64,000 nucleotides of DNA from Sesamum alatum (taxonomy: Eukaryota; Streptophyta; Magnoliopsida; Lamiales; Pedaliaceae), in the NCBI GenBank assembly GCA_034509735.1, contig JACGWO010000003.1, positions 9,858,001 to 9,922,000 of the forward strand, read 5' to 3'. Below, piece by piece: positions 1-11,485 of this stretch. The stretch's first letter is position 1; each line of letters opens with the position of its first letter. The position numbers and the translations under genes were made by a program. The notes beneath the pieces were generated by a model, which saw nothing but the letters and a program-made list of their open reading frames with translations, had not been told where the DNA came from and ran no database searches.

Positions 1-1267
1 TATGACTATGAGATATGGTAGATGGATGTGAAAACGGCTTTCCTCAATGGTTTAGTTGAGGAAGAGATCTACATGGATCAACTGGAGGGTTTCACAGTCA
101 CTGGAGAAGAACAGAAGGTCTGTCGTCTCCAGAAGTCCATCGATGGCCTCAAACAAGCATTCCGAAGCTGGAACATTCGCTTTGATGAAGTAATACGGGG
201 TTATGACTTCATCAAAAACGAATCGGACCCTTGTGTATACAAGAAGGTCAGTGGGAGCTCTATAGTGTTCCTAGTGCTTTATGTGGATGACATTCTACTC
301 ATAGGTAATGACGTTTAGAATGTTGGGTGACACAAAAGCATGGTTATCAACCTAGTTTTTCATGAACGATTTGGGTGAAGCCTCCTACATTCTAGGCATC
401 CAGATTGTCAGGGACAGATATAAGAGAATGTTAGGACTCACCCAAAACTCGTATATGGAGAAAGTCCTGAAAAGATTTCGGATGGACAACTCGAAACGAG
501 GATTCCTTCCCATGAGGCATGGGATCAAGTTATCAAAGAAACAGTTCCCGCAGACTGATGAGGAACTTGAAAGGATCAAAGTCATCCCCTATGCTTCTGT
601 CGTGGAAAGCATTAAATATGCGGTCCACTGCACCAGACCTGACATTGCTTACGCTTTGAGTGTAACAAGGAGATATCAGTCTTGTGCAGGAGAGGCACAT
701 TGGAATGCAGTTAAGGGCATCCTTAAGTACCTGAGGAGGACTAAGGAAATATTTTTGGTCTATGGCAATGGAGAACTGATCCTGGAAGGCTTTAGCGATG
801 CTAGCTTCCAGGTTGACGATGATGATGCCAAATCTCAATCGGGTTATGTATTCAGGCTCAATGGAAGAGTAGTGGCTTGGAAACATTCCAAGCAAGCAAC
901 CACTGCTAATTCCACCACTGAGGCCGAATACATAGCAACTTCAAAAGCTGCCAAGGAAGCGGTTTGGATGAGAAACTATATCCAAGAGTTGGGTGTGGTG
1001 CCTAGCATCGCCGAACCCGTTGTCATCTTTTGTGATAACAACGGAGCAATAGCGCAAGCAAAGGAACCGAGATCTCATCACCGTTCGAAACACATTCTTA
1101 GACGCTACCATCTTCTAAGAGAAATGGTAGGAAGAGGTGACGTTCGGATGGACTGAGTTAACTCAGCAGACAACACAGTAGATCCGCTGACAAAGCCTAT
1201 GTCGCAGAGCGCTCATACGCAACATCTTGAGAAGATGGGGATTAGGCATATGGGCGATTGGCTTTAA
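1..1267 (+). pseudogene. copia pol fragment: reverse transcriptase (C-terminal part) and RNase H, element A
   Basis: This is the 3' end of pol, which copies element RNA into cDNA (RT) and degrades the RNA template (RNase H). Visible motifs are MDVKTAFLNG near 22, the catalytic YVDDILLIGND near 281-313, KYLRRTKE near 730, the RNase H stretch with SDASFQ and the STTEAEYIA motif near 915, and the C-terminal LTKPMSQSA and GDWL ending with TAA at 1267. An extra T near 314 shifts the frame just after YVDD. A CGA-to-TGA change makes a stop at 1154-1156, about 37 codons early. Non-functional copy; the family assignment is secure. Confidence 0.9.
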
Positions 1268-1270
1268 AGG

Positions 1271-1283
1271 TCAAGTGGGAGAT
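1271..1283 (+). other. Polypurine tract of element A
   Basis: The run tcaagtgggagat sits directly before the LTR terminus TGTTAG at 1284. The same run precedes the 3' LTRs of I, B, C and D, and its complement follows the minus-strand 3' LTR of E2. It is the plus-strand primer for reverse transcription in this family. Confidence 0.85.
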
Positions 1284-2576
1284 TGTTAGAATAGGTGACC
1301 ATGTAGCCAATCTTGGTAGGCGAATTGTAACCTTTATCTGAACAATTTCGAGGTTTTAGTAAATCATTAATGAATAAGAAGTGAAATTCATTTGCATTTA
1401 CTTTGTTTGTGTTCACTTTATCTGCTTTATATATATTTGTTCACTACACAAACAAAGCCCACGGACTGAAAATACATTTCAGGGATTGGGACTACGCTTG
1501 GAGGTAGGTCCATGAAATCAGTTCTGCCGAATCAGTTCGGAAATCTCCAATTCAAGGAATCTCGAAAGTGGGTACCGAGATTCCCCTTGAGACTTGCACT
1601 AAGCATCTGCTTTCGTATTTCATCGACGAGTGATGAGGGTCGTCTAAGCAGTGTTAGTGGGTTAGTCTGCTAGGGAACAGCTGACTGAGGTGACTTGCGG
1701 GAGCCGTCTTACGGAGGACCTTGAGTACGGTCGGTTAGGTATGACGTGTGTTCCCGGTTCCAACGGTACAGGACAAATCCTTTGAGTTGAGGAACTGCTG
1801 AGTTTACCTGTACATTAGGGCTGTATCTGAGATATGGTGAGAGATTGCCAAGATGTGCTTGAGTAGTTATAAGCCATATCTAGTGCAACTCCGGTGTGCA
1901 GAGTGACAGTAGTTTCCAAGAAAGGATCTGTCCTCTGTCAAGATGTTGACAGTTGTGTCTCACTAATGCTCTGTGTCTTGTCCCTAAAATCTGTGGCCAC
2001 AGTAACTCAACAGAAGGGAAAGTTTCCCTTGCGGTGTTTAGTAAAGGACAGACCGACACTTAGGTCCAAAATGGGTACCTGCATTTTCCGTGCCCTAGAC
2101 CCTAAGTGGTGAGACCGTAGACCGAAAGATAGATGTACTGTAGAGCCTAAATGTTCATCCCCGTATATTCACCTAGTCTCTAGTGCCATGGATCGTTGCT
2201 AGATGGCTACCTATGGTAACGGGCGGATTCTAGGAATCCAACCAAGTCTAGCTGAAGGTGAACCTAAAGAGTCACACACAATCCACACACATAAAAGTAT
2301 TTAATTTTGAATTAAATATTTAGAGAAATGAAATGATTAAATTGGATTTAATCGGGTCCTTATTTTCTTGGAAAGAGATAAATCCTTTTTATTAGATAAA
2401 AGGGATTTATCTAATAAATTAGATTTATTAGAAAATTAATTTAATGGGCTTAGAATAAATATTTATATTTAATATATTTATTTATTGCCCTTGGAATATT
2501 TAAATAGAATTTTAATATTCCATCAAATTAAATTAATGGCTGAGATTAAAAGGGAGAGATCAATGGCTATTATTGG

Positions 2577-2689
2577 TTTGACCAAAGAAGCTTGATTTTG
2601 ACTAGGATTTGACTAGGTCAAATCCTAGTTGTAGAGGAGTCTTCAAAGTGTAGGAGATTGAAGAAGAAAGGGATTCTTCTTCTATAAAT
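2577..2689 (+). promoter_or_regulatory. LTR promoter region: W-box cluster and TATA box
   Basis: TTTGACC/TTTGACT cores (WRKY-type W-box, TTGAC) occur at 2577-2583, 2597-2603 and 2608-2614, and on the other strand at 2616-2622. A TATA box, ctataaat, follows at 2682-2689. The same arrangement recurs in the solo LTR (cores 5077-5135, TATA 5181-5188), the B LTRs (TATA 21398-21405 and 29342-29349), the I LTR (TATA 33264-33270) and, with fewer cores, the D LTRs (TATA 40655-40662 and 48766-48772). Use as a promoter is inferred from position. Confidence 0.6.
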
Positions 2690-2729
2690 ACTCCTTAGCA
2701 CACACATTGAAGAAGATGATGAATCTTGA

Positions 2730-2754
2730 AACACACACACACACACACACACAC
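2730..2754. repeat. (AC)n microsatellite in LTR of A
   Basis: An uninterrupted AC dinucleotide run lies just downstream of the TATA box. Shorter AC/CA runs are found at the same place in the other B-type LTRs, for example near 5226, 21449 and 33312. Confidence 0.9.
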
Positions 2755-3293
2755 TCACGTGTGCTCTCTCCCTCCTCTCGGCCGCACCTCTCTCTCTCTC
2801 TCTCTCCAAGAAAATGATTTTCTTGGTCTTTTGTTATTCAACAATTGAACATAGGAGGGTTAATCTCGTTAAATTAATAACGTTTGATCGATTCGTCCTC
2901 TCCCAAAATAATACTTGTTCGTTCGCTAGCATGAAGTTAAAGATACGCGGGCGGATTGCGTGTCACGAATTAGAGGGTCTCCCATACGAGATCTTGGAGC
3001 AAATCGGGGAACAACGCGAGTACCGGTTAGAAGAGAAAAACGACGAATCGGTAGGTTTTCGTTTACGTCTTTTTGTCCTCTTTTATTTTAGAATCCTATG
3101 GCCTCCATGATTCTTGTGCACGTTTATTATTCATGAGATACACCGAACACCCGGGAGTTTCAAGGGCACACCCCTTGAACGAGTTTATTTTAATATATGT
3201 TATGCATGTTTAAATTTTGTAATTTAAATTTATACCGCGCTTCCGCATTTGCGCTTCTCCCGGGACGATCCACACGCCTACCCAAGACTTTCA

Positions 3294-3778
3294 GAAGGAT
3301 CCATGCCAGAAGAACGTGAGACGTTCGAGACTTGGCATAAGGATAACCGGAAAGTCCGTAGCATCATACTTGCCTCTATGACGAATGAGATTCAGAAGCA
3401 GTATGAAAGGCTAGACGATGTCCCTTCCATTATGGCTCGTTTGAAGGATTGCTATGCAGTCCCGGACCGGCATACTAGGTATGTTGCGATCGAAGGATCC
3501 TCTGTACAATAACACGCGGTTAAAATGCTTACCTTGGTGGAAAAGCTCGAGGACCTCAAGGCAGGACTCGATAACGAAACGTACATAGATGTGATCCTTC
3601 AGTCTCTCCCACCCTCCTTCGACCGATTCATTGTTAACTATAACATGAACACACTTGAGAAGGGTATTCATGAGTTAATCAATATGTTGGTGCAATATGA
3701 GGCAACGACCAAAAAGTCTACGCTGTCGGTATTGTTTGGAGATGCTTCGACTTCCAAGACGAAAGGCAAGGGTGTCGA
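3294..3778 (+). pseudogene. gag fragment (UBN2-type capsid region), element I
   Basis: This is part of the capsid protein that packages element RNA. It begins at EGSMPEERETFETWHKDN, about 50 residues into the intact gag seen in B at 23891, and continues through AVPDRHTRYVA. An in-frame loss of about 33 bp near 3488 removes the segment equivalent to TKAFFGTKMT of B. A TAA follows SSVQ near 3510. The next section (3525 on) has LVEKLEDLKAGLDNETYIDV and ILQSLPPSF, then ends at ASTSKTKGKG, where the solo LTR is inserted. The last five bases, GTCGA (3774-3778), are one copy of the target-site duplication. Broken, non-coding today. Confidence 0.85.
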
Positions 3779-5769
3779 TGTTAGAATAGGTGACCATGTA
3801 AGCCAATTTTGGCAGGCATATGTAACCTATGTCTAGACAATTTCATGTGTTTGATAAAATATTTATGAATAAAGAAGTGAAAAGTTCATATGGCAATACT
3901 TTGTTTACGTTCACTTATATCTGCTTTTACATATCTGTTCACTACGCAAACAAAGCCCACGGACTGAGAATCGATTTCGGGGATTGAGACTACGCTTGGA
4001 GGTAGGTCCATGAAATCAGTCTTACCGAATCAGTTCGGAAATCTCCAAGTCAAGGAATCCCGAAAATGGGTACCGGGATTCCCTTTGAGACTTGCACTAA
4101 GCATCTGCTGTCGTATTTCATCGACGGGTGACGAAGGTCGTCTAAGCAGTGTTAGTGGGTCAGCATGCTAGGAAGCAGCTGATTGAGGTGACTCGCGGGA
4201 ACCGTCTTACGGAGGACCTTGAGTATGGTCTGCAAGGTATGACGTATTCCCGGTTCCAACGGTACAGGTCAAGTCCTTTGACTTGAGGAACTGCTGAGTT
4301 TACCTGTGCATCAGGTCTGTATCTTAGATATGGTGAGAGATTGCCAAAATACTCTTGAGTAGTCATAAGCCATGTCTAGTGCAGCTCGGGTGTACAGAGT
4401 GACCTAGTTTCCAAGAAAGGATCTGTCTCCTGTCAAAAGGTATTGATAGTTGAGTCTCATGTATGCTCTGTGTCTTGTCCCCAAAATCTGTGGCCACAGT
4501 AACTGAACAGAAGGGAAGGTTTCCCTTGCGGCGTTTGGTAAGGACAGACCGACACGTAGGTCCAAAATGGGTACCTGCATTTTCCGTGCCCTAGACTCTA
4601 AGTGATGAGACCGAAGACAGAAGGACAAGTGTACTGTTAGGGCCTAAATGTTCATCCCCGATTATTTCACCTAGTCTATAGTGCCATGGACCGTTGCTAG
4701 ATGGCCACCCATGGTAACGGACGGATTCTAGGAATCCGACCAAGTCTAGCTGAAAGGTGAACCTAAAGAGTCACACACTATCCACACACACTTAAGTATT
4801 TAATTTGGAATTAAATATTGGAGTAAAGGAATGATTAAATTAGATTTAATCGGGTCCTATATTTTCTTGGAGAAATTAATTCCTTCTATTTGATAAAGGG
4901 AATTAAATTAATAAATTGGATTTATTAAGGGAATTGATTTAATGGGCCTAGAATAAATATTAATATTTATTTATTATATTTATTTGGCCTTTTGGAATAT
5001 TTAATGGAATTTAAATATTCCATTAAATTAAAATCAACGGTTGAGATGGACAGGGGAGATGGAAGGCTAGAATTGGTTTGACTAGGTCAAACACTAGTTT
5101 GACTAGGACTTTGACTAGGTCAAAATCCTAGTCAAATTAGAGTTCTTAGAGTTGGAGTAAAGAGGATTAAACTCCTCCTCTATATAAACCTCTACCTTCC
5201 AACAATTGAAGGATGATGAAATTCCAACACACACACACAACACACAATTTCGGCCCCCTCTCCCATCTCTCTTGTCCGCCCTCTCTCTCCACTCTCTCCA
5301 AGAAATTATTTTCTAGTTCTCTTGTTCTTGGAACATTAGAACTTAGATGAATCAATACCGTTAAGTAATAACGTGTCGTTGATTCATCCACTCCAAAAAT
5401 ATACACTTGTTCGTTGCTAGCACGACGTACAAGATACGTGGGTGGATTGTGTGTCACGATTTGGAGGGTCTCAAGAACGAGATCTCGGTGCAAAACGGGT
5501 AAAAAACGCGTGTAGCCGTTGAAGACGAAAACGACAACGGGTAGGTCTCGTTTAATATTTTCATCCTCTTTAATTCTCTACTCTATGGCCTCCATGATCT
5601 TTTATATGTTCTTTAATCATGAGATACACCGAACACCCGGGAATCTCAAGGGTACACTCTTTGAGCGTGTTCTTTAATTCATTAAAGCATGCTTTAATTT
5701 TTTGTATTTTATTTTATATCGCGCTTCCGCATTCGCGCAATTTCCCGGGACGATCCACGATTTCTTTCA
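3779..5769 (+). repeat. Solo LTR (about 1.99 kb) with target-site duplication GTCGA
   Basis: It starts TGTTAGAATAGGTGACC and ends CTTTCA. It is flanked by GTCGA at 3774-3778 and 5770-5774, and the gag codons on either side join up when one copy is removed. There is no internal region, so this is a solo LTR left by LTR-LTR recombination of a full insertion. It belongs to the same subtype as the B LTRs (ATGTAAGCCAATTTTGGCAGG after the terminus). It has six W-box cores at 5077-5135, a TATA box at 5181-5188, and a hairpin at 5645-5665 whose 3' arm is imperfect (TCTTTGAG). Confidence 0.95.
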
Positions 5770-6297
5770 GTCGAACGTTGGTAAAGGAAGAAGGGAAAAG
5801 GAAAAGCCGTCAAAGCACCTACAAACACTAAGAGTGTTCCATTGCCAAAGAGGGGAAAGGCAAAGGAAAAGGGAAGATTGACTCCAAGCAATAGTCGAGG
5901 GCATATGAAATATGTATCAATTGTCGTGACAAAAGGGCATTGGAAGAGGGATTGCCCCAAAATCCTCTCCAAACAAGGTATCCTTGTGATTGAGGTTAAT
6001 ATGGTTACTAACTCTGCTTCTTGGGTATTAGATGCCCGATTGTGGAGCTCACATTTGCAATGATTTGCAGGTGCTGAAAAGAAGCAGAAAACTGGATAGC
6101 AGGGATATGATCCTAAAGCTTGGGAATGGCAAGGCCATCTCGACAGAAGCAGTAGGATCCACCACTCTAGTAGTTAGTGATCATATTAGTATAGAGTTAG
6201 AGCAAGTTTATTATGTACCTAGTATGATTAAAAACATCATTTCCATTCCGTTGTTAGACAGTAGTGTATATGAGTTTATGATCAATAAAAATTGATT
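5770..6297 (+). pseudogene. gag 3' end (nucleocapsid) and protease, element I
   Basis: Continues the gag interrupted at 3778. A basic Lys/Gly-rich stretch is followed by the zinc knuckle near 5905. The first half, CINCRDK, is in frame, but one base is missing before the GHW part, so the CX2CX4HX4C motif is frame-shifted. The protease motif corresponding to DTGCGAHICNDL in B is damaged near 6030 (gatgcccgattgtggagc instead of gataccggctgtggagc). After it the conserved stretches GNGKAISTEAVGS and YYVPSMIKNIISIP are readable to 6297. Not functional. Confidence 0.85.
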
Positions 6298-7290
6298 TTA
6301 TTTAATTAGGTGTGGAATTGCTCATCTGCTTGGTACGCTTAATAACGGCCTCTATATCTTACAACAAACGGATTTGTTCTAAACGCTTAACACAAACCTA
6401 GAATAGATAATAACGGGAACGCACAACTATGGCACGCTAGAGTAGGTCACATATCCCAAGACAGGATGAAGAAATTGGTAGACTCAAAGAACCTAGAGGT
6501 AGGGGACTTGAGTGAGCTACCAACTTGTGAATCCTGTCTAAGACGGAAAATGACCAAGAGGCCCTTTGTAGGACAAAGCAGGCTTGCCACAGGTCTGTTG
6601 GACTTGGTCCATACAGATGTATGTGGACCACTAAGGACGCAGGCCCGAGGTGGGTTCTCCTACTTCATAACCTTGATTCACGGTATGGTTATGTATACCT
6701 GATGAGGTACACGTCTGAAGTTCTTGAGAGGTTTAAAGAATTCAGACTTGAAGTTGAGAACCAAACCGGCTGCAAAATTAAAGTCCTACGGTCAGACCGA
6801 GGCGGAGAGTACCTTAGTACTGAGTTCCTTGATTATCTTAAAGAAAATGGTATAACTTGTAAATGGACACCTCCTGGGACACCACAGTTAAATGGGGTCT
6901 CTAAAAGGGGGAATCGAACCCTGTTAGACATGGTTCGATCCATGATGAGTTTTACCGAATTGCCCTTGTCCTTTTAGGGCTACGCATTGGAGACTGCGGC
7001 CAAGTTGTTAAATTTGGCGCCAACCAGTGTATTGACCTAAACGCCATATGAAATATGGCACAGCAAGCTTGCGTCCTACAACTACTTGAAAGTGTGGGGT
7101 AGGCCCGCATACGTCAAGAGGCTAGTGGGAGACAAGCTAGTGTCGAAATCTAGTTTATGCAGGTTCGTTGGATACTCCAAAGAAACTGCAGTTATTATTT
7201 CTATGACCGCTTGGAACAAAAGGTGGTTGTTTCAAGGAACGCAGTGTTCTTGGAACAGCGTTTTCTGGAGGATATCCAACCTAATGAACT
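6298..7290 (+). pseudogene. GAG-pre-integrase and integrase, element I
   Basis: Integrase would insert the cDNA into chromosomal DNA. The zinc-binding N-terminal part is seen as WHARVGHIS near 6432 and LPTCESCLRRK near 6520. The first catalytic Asp is in HTDVCGP near 6610 and the second in LRSDRGGEYLS near 6788. The third acidic residue is lost: the segment reads NGVSKRGNRT where B has NGVSERKNRT (near 6893), so the catalytic Glu is Lys. There is also a frameshift near 6670 (after the stretch FSYFIT), an in-frame TAG near 6975 and a TAA near 7037. A clear pseudogene. Confidence 0.88.
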
Positions 7291-9156
7291 GATCCTTGAT
7301 GAGTCAAGTGATGGAAACCAGTCATCAGTGGAAGCCGCGGATTCCTCACTCAGAGGATTCAGGATAGATACCCGAAGGGCTGACCAACCTCGAGAAGTCC
7401 AGCATGCTGGGCATGAAGGACGGCCTCAGGAAAGGCCAGCCTCAGTACCTGAACCGCTAGCTCCTATACAGTCAGCGCCCACAGTCACCCTTGATGTTCC
7501 TGTTCTCCGTAGGTCAGCTAGAGAGTCTCGACCTCCGGTGAGATATGGCTTTCTAAATACGACCAGTCTGTTGGATAAGGATCCTAAGACATACAGGGAA
7601 GCGATGTCTGACATCGACTCCAGGAGATGGCTCGAGACCATGAAAACCGAAATGGACTCCATGAGTGAGAACCAAGTCTGGACACTTGTAGACCCACCGA
7701 AAGGGGTTAAGCCAGTTGGCTGTAAGTGGGTCTATAAGCGCAAACCTGGGATTGATGGAGAAGTCACAACCTTTAAGGCTAGGCTAGTAGCTAAAGGGTA
7801 CACTCAACGACCCGGGGTCGATTTTCAGAAAACCTACTCGCCAGTAGCCATGGCTAAGTCCATCCGGATCCTGCTTGCATAGCAGCATGGTATGACTATG
7901 AGATATGGCAGATGGACGTGAAAACGACTTCCCTCAATGGTTTCATTGAGGAAGAGATCTACATGGATCAGCCGGAGGGTTTCACGGTCACCGGAGAAGA
8001 ACAGAAGGTCTATCGTCTCCAGAAGTCCTTCTATGGCCTCAAACAAGCATGCCGAAGTTGGAACATTCGCTTTGACGAAGTCATAAGGGGTTATGATTTC
8101 ATAAAAAACGAATCGGACCCTTGTGTATACAAGAAAGTCAGTGGGAGCTCTATAGTGTTCCTAGTGCTTTATGTGAATGATATTCTACTCATAGGAAATA
8201 ACGTTAGAATGTTGGGTGACACAAAAGCATGGTTATCAACTCGGTTTTCTCTGAAGGATTTGGGTGAAGCCTCCTACATTCTAGGCATCCAAATTGTCAG
8301 GGACAGATCTAAGAGAATGTTAGGACTCACCCAAAACTCATATATGGAGAAATTCCTGAAAAGGTTTCGGATGGACAACTCCAAACGAGGATTCCTTCCC
8401 ATAAGGCATGGGATCATGTTATCCAAGAAATAGTCCCCGCAGACTGATGAGGAACATGAAAAGATGAAAATCATTCCCTATGCTTCTGCCATAGGAAGCA
8501 TCCAATATGCGATCCACTGCACTAGACCTGACATTGCTTACGCTTTGAGTGTAACGAGCAGGTATCAGTCTTGTGCAGGAGAGGAACATTGGAATGCAGT
8601 CAAGGGCATCCTTAAGTACCTGAGGAGGACTAAGGAAATGTTCTTAGTCTATGGCAATGGAGAACTGATCCTGGAAGGCTTCAGCGATGCTAGCTTCCAA
8701 GCTGATGACGATGATGCCAAGTCTCAATCGGGTTATGTATTCAGGCTCAATGGAGGAGTGGTAGCATGAAAAAGTTCCAAGCAAGCAACCACTGGTGATT
8801 CCACCACTGAGGCCGAATGCATAGCAGCTTCAGAAGCTGCCAAAGAAGCGGTTTGGATGAGAAGCTACACCCAAGAGTTGGGTGTGGTGCCTAGCATCGC
8901 GGAGCCCGTTGTCATCATTTGTGATAACAATGGAGCAATAGCCCAAGCAAAGGAACCGAGATCTCATCACCGTTCCAAACACATTCTTAGACGCTACCAC
9001 CTTCTAAGAGAAATGGTAGGAAGAGGTGACGTTCGGATGGACCGAGTCAACTCAGCAGACAAAACAACAGATCCGCTGACAAAGCCTATGTCGCAGAGCG
9101 CTCATGCGCAGCATTTTGAGAAGATGGGGATTAGGCATATGGGCGATTGGCTTTAA
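7291..9156 (+). pseudogene. Reverse transcriptase and RNase H, element I
   Basis: The linker and RT start (SDIDSRRWLETMKTEMD, KWVYKRKPGIDGEV, KGYTQRPGVDF) run to a one-base loss near 7879 that creates a stop. The RT palm follows in another frame: MDVKTTSLNG, then YVNDILLIGNN near 8170, where the invariant YVDD has become YVND, so one of the two metal-binding aspartates is lost. An in-frame TAG lies at 8431-8433 (CAG in B) and TGA at 8767-8769 (TGG in B). RNase H shows SDASFQADDDDAKSQSG, then DNNGAIAQAKEPRSHHRSKH, and ends at GDWL with TAA at 9156. A polypurine tract (9159-9171) leads into the 3' LTR. Confidence 0.9.
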
Positions 9157-9171
9157 GGTCAAGTGGGAGAT

Positions 9172-9602
9172 TGTTAGAATGGGTGACCATGTAGCCAATC
9201 TTGGTAGGCGAATAGTAACCTATGTCTGAACAATTTCGAAGTTTTAATAAAACCTTGATGAATAAGAAGTGAAGTTAATTTTGCATATACTTTGTTTGTG
9301 TTCACTTTATTTGCTCTATAACTGTTCGCTACACAAACAAAGCCCACAGACTAAAATCACATTTCGGGAACTGGGACTACGCTTGGAGCTAGGTCCATGA
9401 AATCAGTTCCGTGAATCAGTCTGAAAATCTCCAAGTCATGGAATCTCGAAAATGGGCACCGAGATTCACCTTGGGACTTGCACTAAGCATCTGCTGTCGT
9501 GTTTCATCGATGGGTGACGAGGGTCGTCTAAGCAATATTAGTGGGTTGCCCTGCTGGGTAAGCGGCCGACTGAGGTGACTCGCGGGAACCGTCTCACGGA
9601 GG
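9172..9602 (+). repeat. 3' LTR of element I, first part (interrupted by C)
   Basis: It starts TGTTAGAATGGGTGACC directly after the polypurine tract and runs to ...CTCACGGAGG, where element C is inserted. GGAGG (9598-9602) is repeated at 32311-32315, where the LTR resumes with GGAGGACCTTGAGTAGGG. The same unbroken stretch can be read in A's LTR near 1707-1730. Confidence 0.93.
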
Positions 9603-9653
9603 TGTTAGAATAGGTGACCAGAAAGCCAATAGGTTTGGCGATTTGTAACCTAT
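9603..9653 (+). repeat. Truncated 5' LTR of element C (51 bp stub)
   Basis: TGTTAGAATAGGTGACC followed by AGAAAGCCAATAGGTTTGG matches the first 51 bp of C's 3' LTR at 30084 as far as AACCTAT. Beyond 9653 the sequence switches to minus-strand pol (reverse complement of the codons for QCTRP). The break carries no LTR end and no duplication. Confidence 0.85.
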
Positions 9654-10680
9654 TGGTCTAGTGCATTGAACAGCATACTGTATGCTGCCTACGGCTGAAG
9701 CATAGGGGATGTCCAACATCCGTTTAAGCTCCTTATCAGTCTTAGGAGACTGCTTCTTGGATAACTTAATTCCATGCCTCATTGGAAGGAATCCTCGTTT
9801 TGAGTTCTCCATCTTGAATCTCTTCAAGACTTTCTCAATGTACGAGGACTGGGCCATTCCTAACATCCTTTTAGATCTATCCCTGTAGATCTTGATGCCA
9901 AGGATGTAGGATGCCTCGCCCATATCCTTCATGGAGAATTGCATTGACAGCCAAGCTTTAGTGGTACCCAACATCTTAGCATCATTCCCAATGAGCAAGA
10001 TGTCATCCACGTAAAGCACCAGAAACGCAACTGAGCTCCCACTGATCTTCTTGTATACACAAGGATCGGATTCGTTCTTGATGAAATCATATCCCCGTAT
10101 GACTTCATCCAAACGTATGTTCCAGCTTCGGGTTTAACCCCTTTTGGTGGATCTGCTAGGGTCCAAACCTTGTTTGTACCCATCGAGTCCATCTCGGATT
10201 TCATGGCCTCAAGCCACTTGTCCGAATCGATGTCCGACATCTCTTCTCCGTATGTCTTTGGATCATTATCCAACTGACCGGTCAGGCCCAGAAATCCATA
10301 CCTATCAGGTGCATGGGATACTCTGGCCGACCTACGGAGGACTGGAACAATATCAGTGGGAACCACTGGCTCACATGTCACTGCCGCCTCATGGGGTACC
10401 TCACTTGATTCCTCAAGGAGTACCTCATCGCGTCGACTATCCGATGGAAAACCTTTTTCCAAGAACACTGCGTTTCGCGAGACAAAAACCTTTTGCTCGG
10501 AGGGATCATAGAAATAATACCCGCAGTTTCTTTCGGATAGCCGATAAACCTGCATAAACTAGACCTCGAGTCCAGTTTATCTCCCACTAATCTCTTGACA
10601 TATGCGGGGCAACCCCACACTTTCGAGTATTTGTAGGAGGCAGGCTTGCCATGCCATATCTCATATGGCGTCTGGGATAC
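9654..10680 (-). pseudogene. Reverse transcriptase with ~340 bp internal deletion, C2
   Basis: The start of RT (SDIDSDKWLEAMKSEMDSMG, then TNKVWTLADPPKGVKP) is joined at 10129-10132 to codons far downstream, and the frame is lost. The same region in C (18695-19036) contains the missing part, including KWVYKRKLGADGE and the MDVK segment. The junction lies in a CCCG present at both original ends. The rest of RT with YVDDILLIGND (near 10000) and KRFKMENSKRGFLPM is open in a second frame. The polypeptide cannot be a working RT. Identical junctions occur at 17438-17441 and in E2 at 53375-53378. Confidence 0.88.
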
Positions 10681-11485
10681 CCTTTTAGATGGCGCCAAGT
10701 TCAAAACTTTGGCCGCCGTCTCAAGAGCGTATCCCCAGAAGGGAAGGGGTAGTTCGGTAAACTCATCATGGATCGGACCATGTCCAACAAGGTCCGATTC
10801 CTCCTTTCAGACACACCGTTAAGTTGCGGTGTTCCAGGAGGGGTCCACTGAGAGAGAATCCCATTCTCTTTTAGATAATCAGTAAACTCACCACTCAAAT
10901 ACTCTCTACCTCGGTCCGACCGAAGGGCTTTGATCTTTCGACCGGTTTGGTTCTCTACTTCAAGTCTGTATTCCTTAAACCTTCCAAAGGCTTCAGACTT
11001 GTACCTCATCAGGTAAAATAACCATACCGTGAGTGATCATCGGTAAAGGTTATGAAGTACGAGTACCCACCTCTAGCCTGAGTACTTAGTGGACCACAGA
11101 CATCTGTATGGATCAAATCCAACAGACCACTGGCCAGCGTACTTTGTCCAACAAAGGGTTTCTTGGTCATCTTTCCCTTTAGACAGGATTCGCAGGTCGG
11201 TAGGTTGTCCAAATCGTCTATTTCTAGACTCTTTGAATCCACCAACCTTCTTATCCTATCTTTAGAGATATGACCTAACCTCGCATGCCATATCTGTGCG
11301 TTATGATGATCATCACGTTTTCGTTTGTGTTCTGCAGTCATAATCCAATTAGACTGTTGAAGTATGTACAGACCGTTGACCAATGTACCAAGCAAATGAG
11401 AAATACCATCTTTGATAATGAAAAAACCGTTTTTATTGATGGTAAATTCATATCCCTCCTTATCAAGGACCGGGATGGAAAACAA
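10681..11485 (-). pseudogene. GAG-pre-integrase and integrase, C2
   Basis: Readable minus-strand segments include KEGYEFTINKNGFFIIKDG, then WHARLGHISKDRIRR and LPTCESCLKGK (zinc-binding part). [10 protein letters not shown] holds the first catalytic Asp, LRSDRGREYLS the second, and NGVSERRNRTLLD the Glu. All three catalytic residues are present, but the reading frame breaks near 11025 (after SRYGYF) and again near 10735. It matches E2's integrase more closely than that of B or I. Confidence 0.87.

Larger units (their letters stand above)
1..3293 (+). mobile_element. Element A: 3' part of a Ty1/copia LTR retrotransposon (5' part outside window)
   Basis: The window opens inside the reverse transcriptase of a copia element. 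It continues through RNase H, a polypurine tract and a complete 3' LTR that ends in CA at 3293. The base after the LTR resumes in the middle of the gag of another element (I), at the gag codons for EGSMPEER. A is therefore inserted in I's gag; the candidate target-site duplication at the right end is GAAGG (3294-3298). The matching left copy lies outside the window, so it is not verified. The LTR subtype (ATGTAGCCAATCTTGG after the terminus) is the same as that of I and differs from B and the solo LTR. Confidence 0.85.
1284..3293 (+). repeat. 3' LTR of element A (about 2.01 kb)
   Basis: It starts TGTTAGAATAGGTGACC and ends CTTTCA. It holds a W-box/TATA region (2577-2689), an (AC)n tract (2730-2754), a CT-rich stretch (about 2788-2807), and a hairpin with arms TTCAAGGG (3159-3166) and CCCTTGAA (3172-3179). 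The open frames inside it have no homologue among the gag-pol proteins and are not counted as genes. Confidence 0.9.

Noticed and set aside
1268..1283. Possible env-like third gene between RNase H and LTR
   Set aside because: In A, I, B, C, D and E2 the pol stop is within about 20-30 bp of the 3' LTR; there is no room for an env-like frame as in SIRE-type elements.
2814..3110. 98-codon frame in the LTR of A
   Set aside because: Not kept in the related LTRs of I, B or the solo copy (frame broken by indels), so no sign of coding selection.
9603..9653. A complete small insertion of its own
   Set aside because: The left TG terminus with GGAGG pairs with the CA terminus at 32310, so it is the left end of C, not a separate unit.
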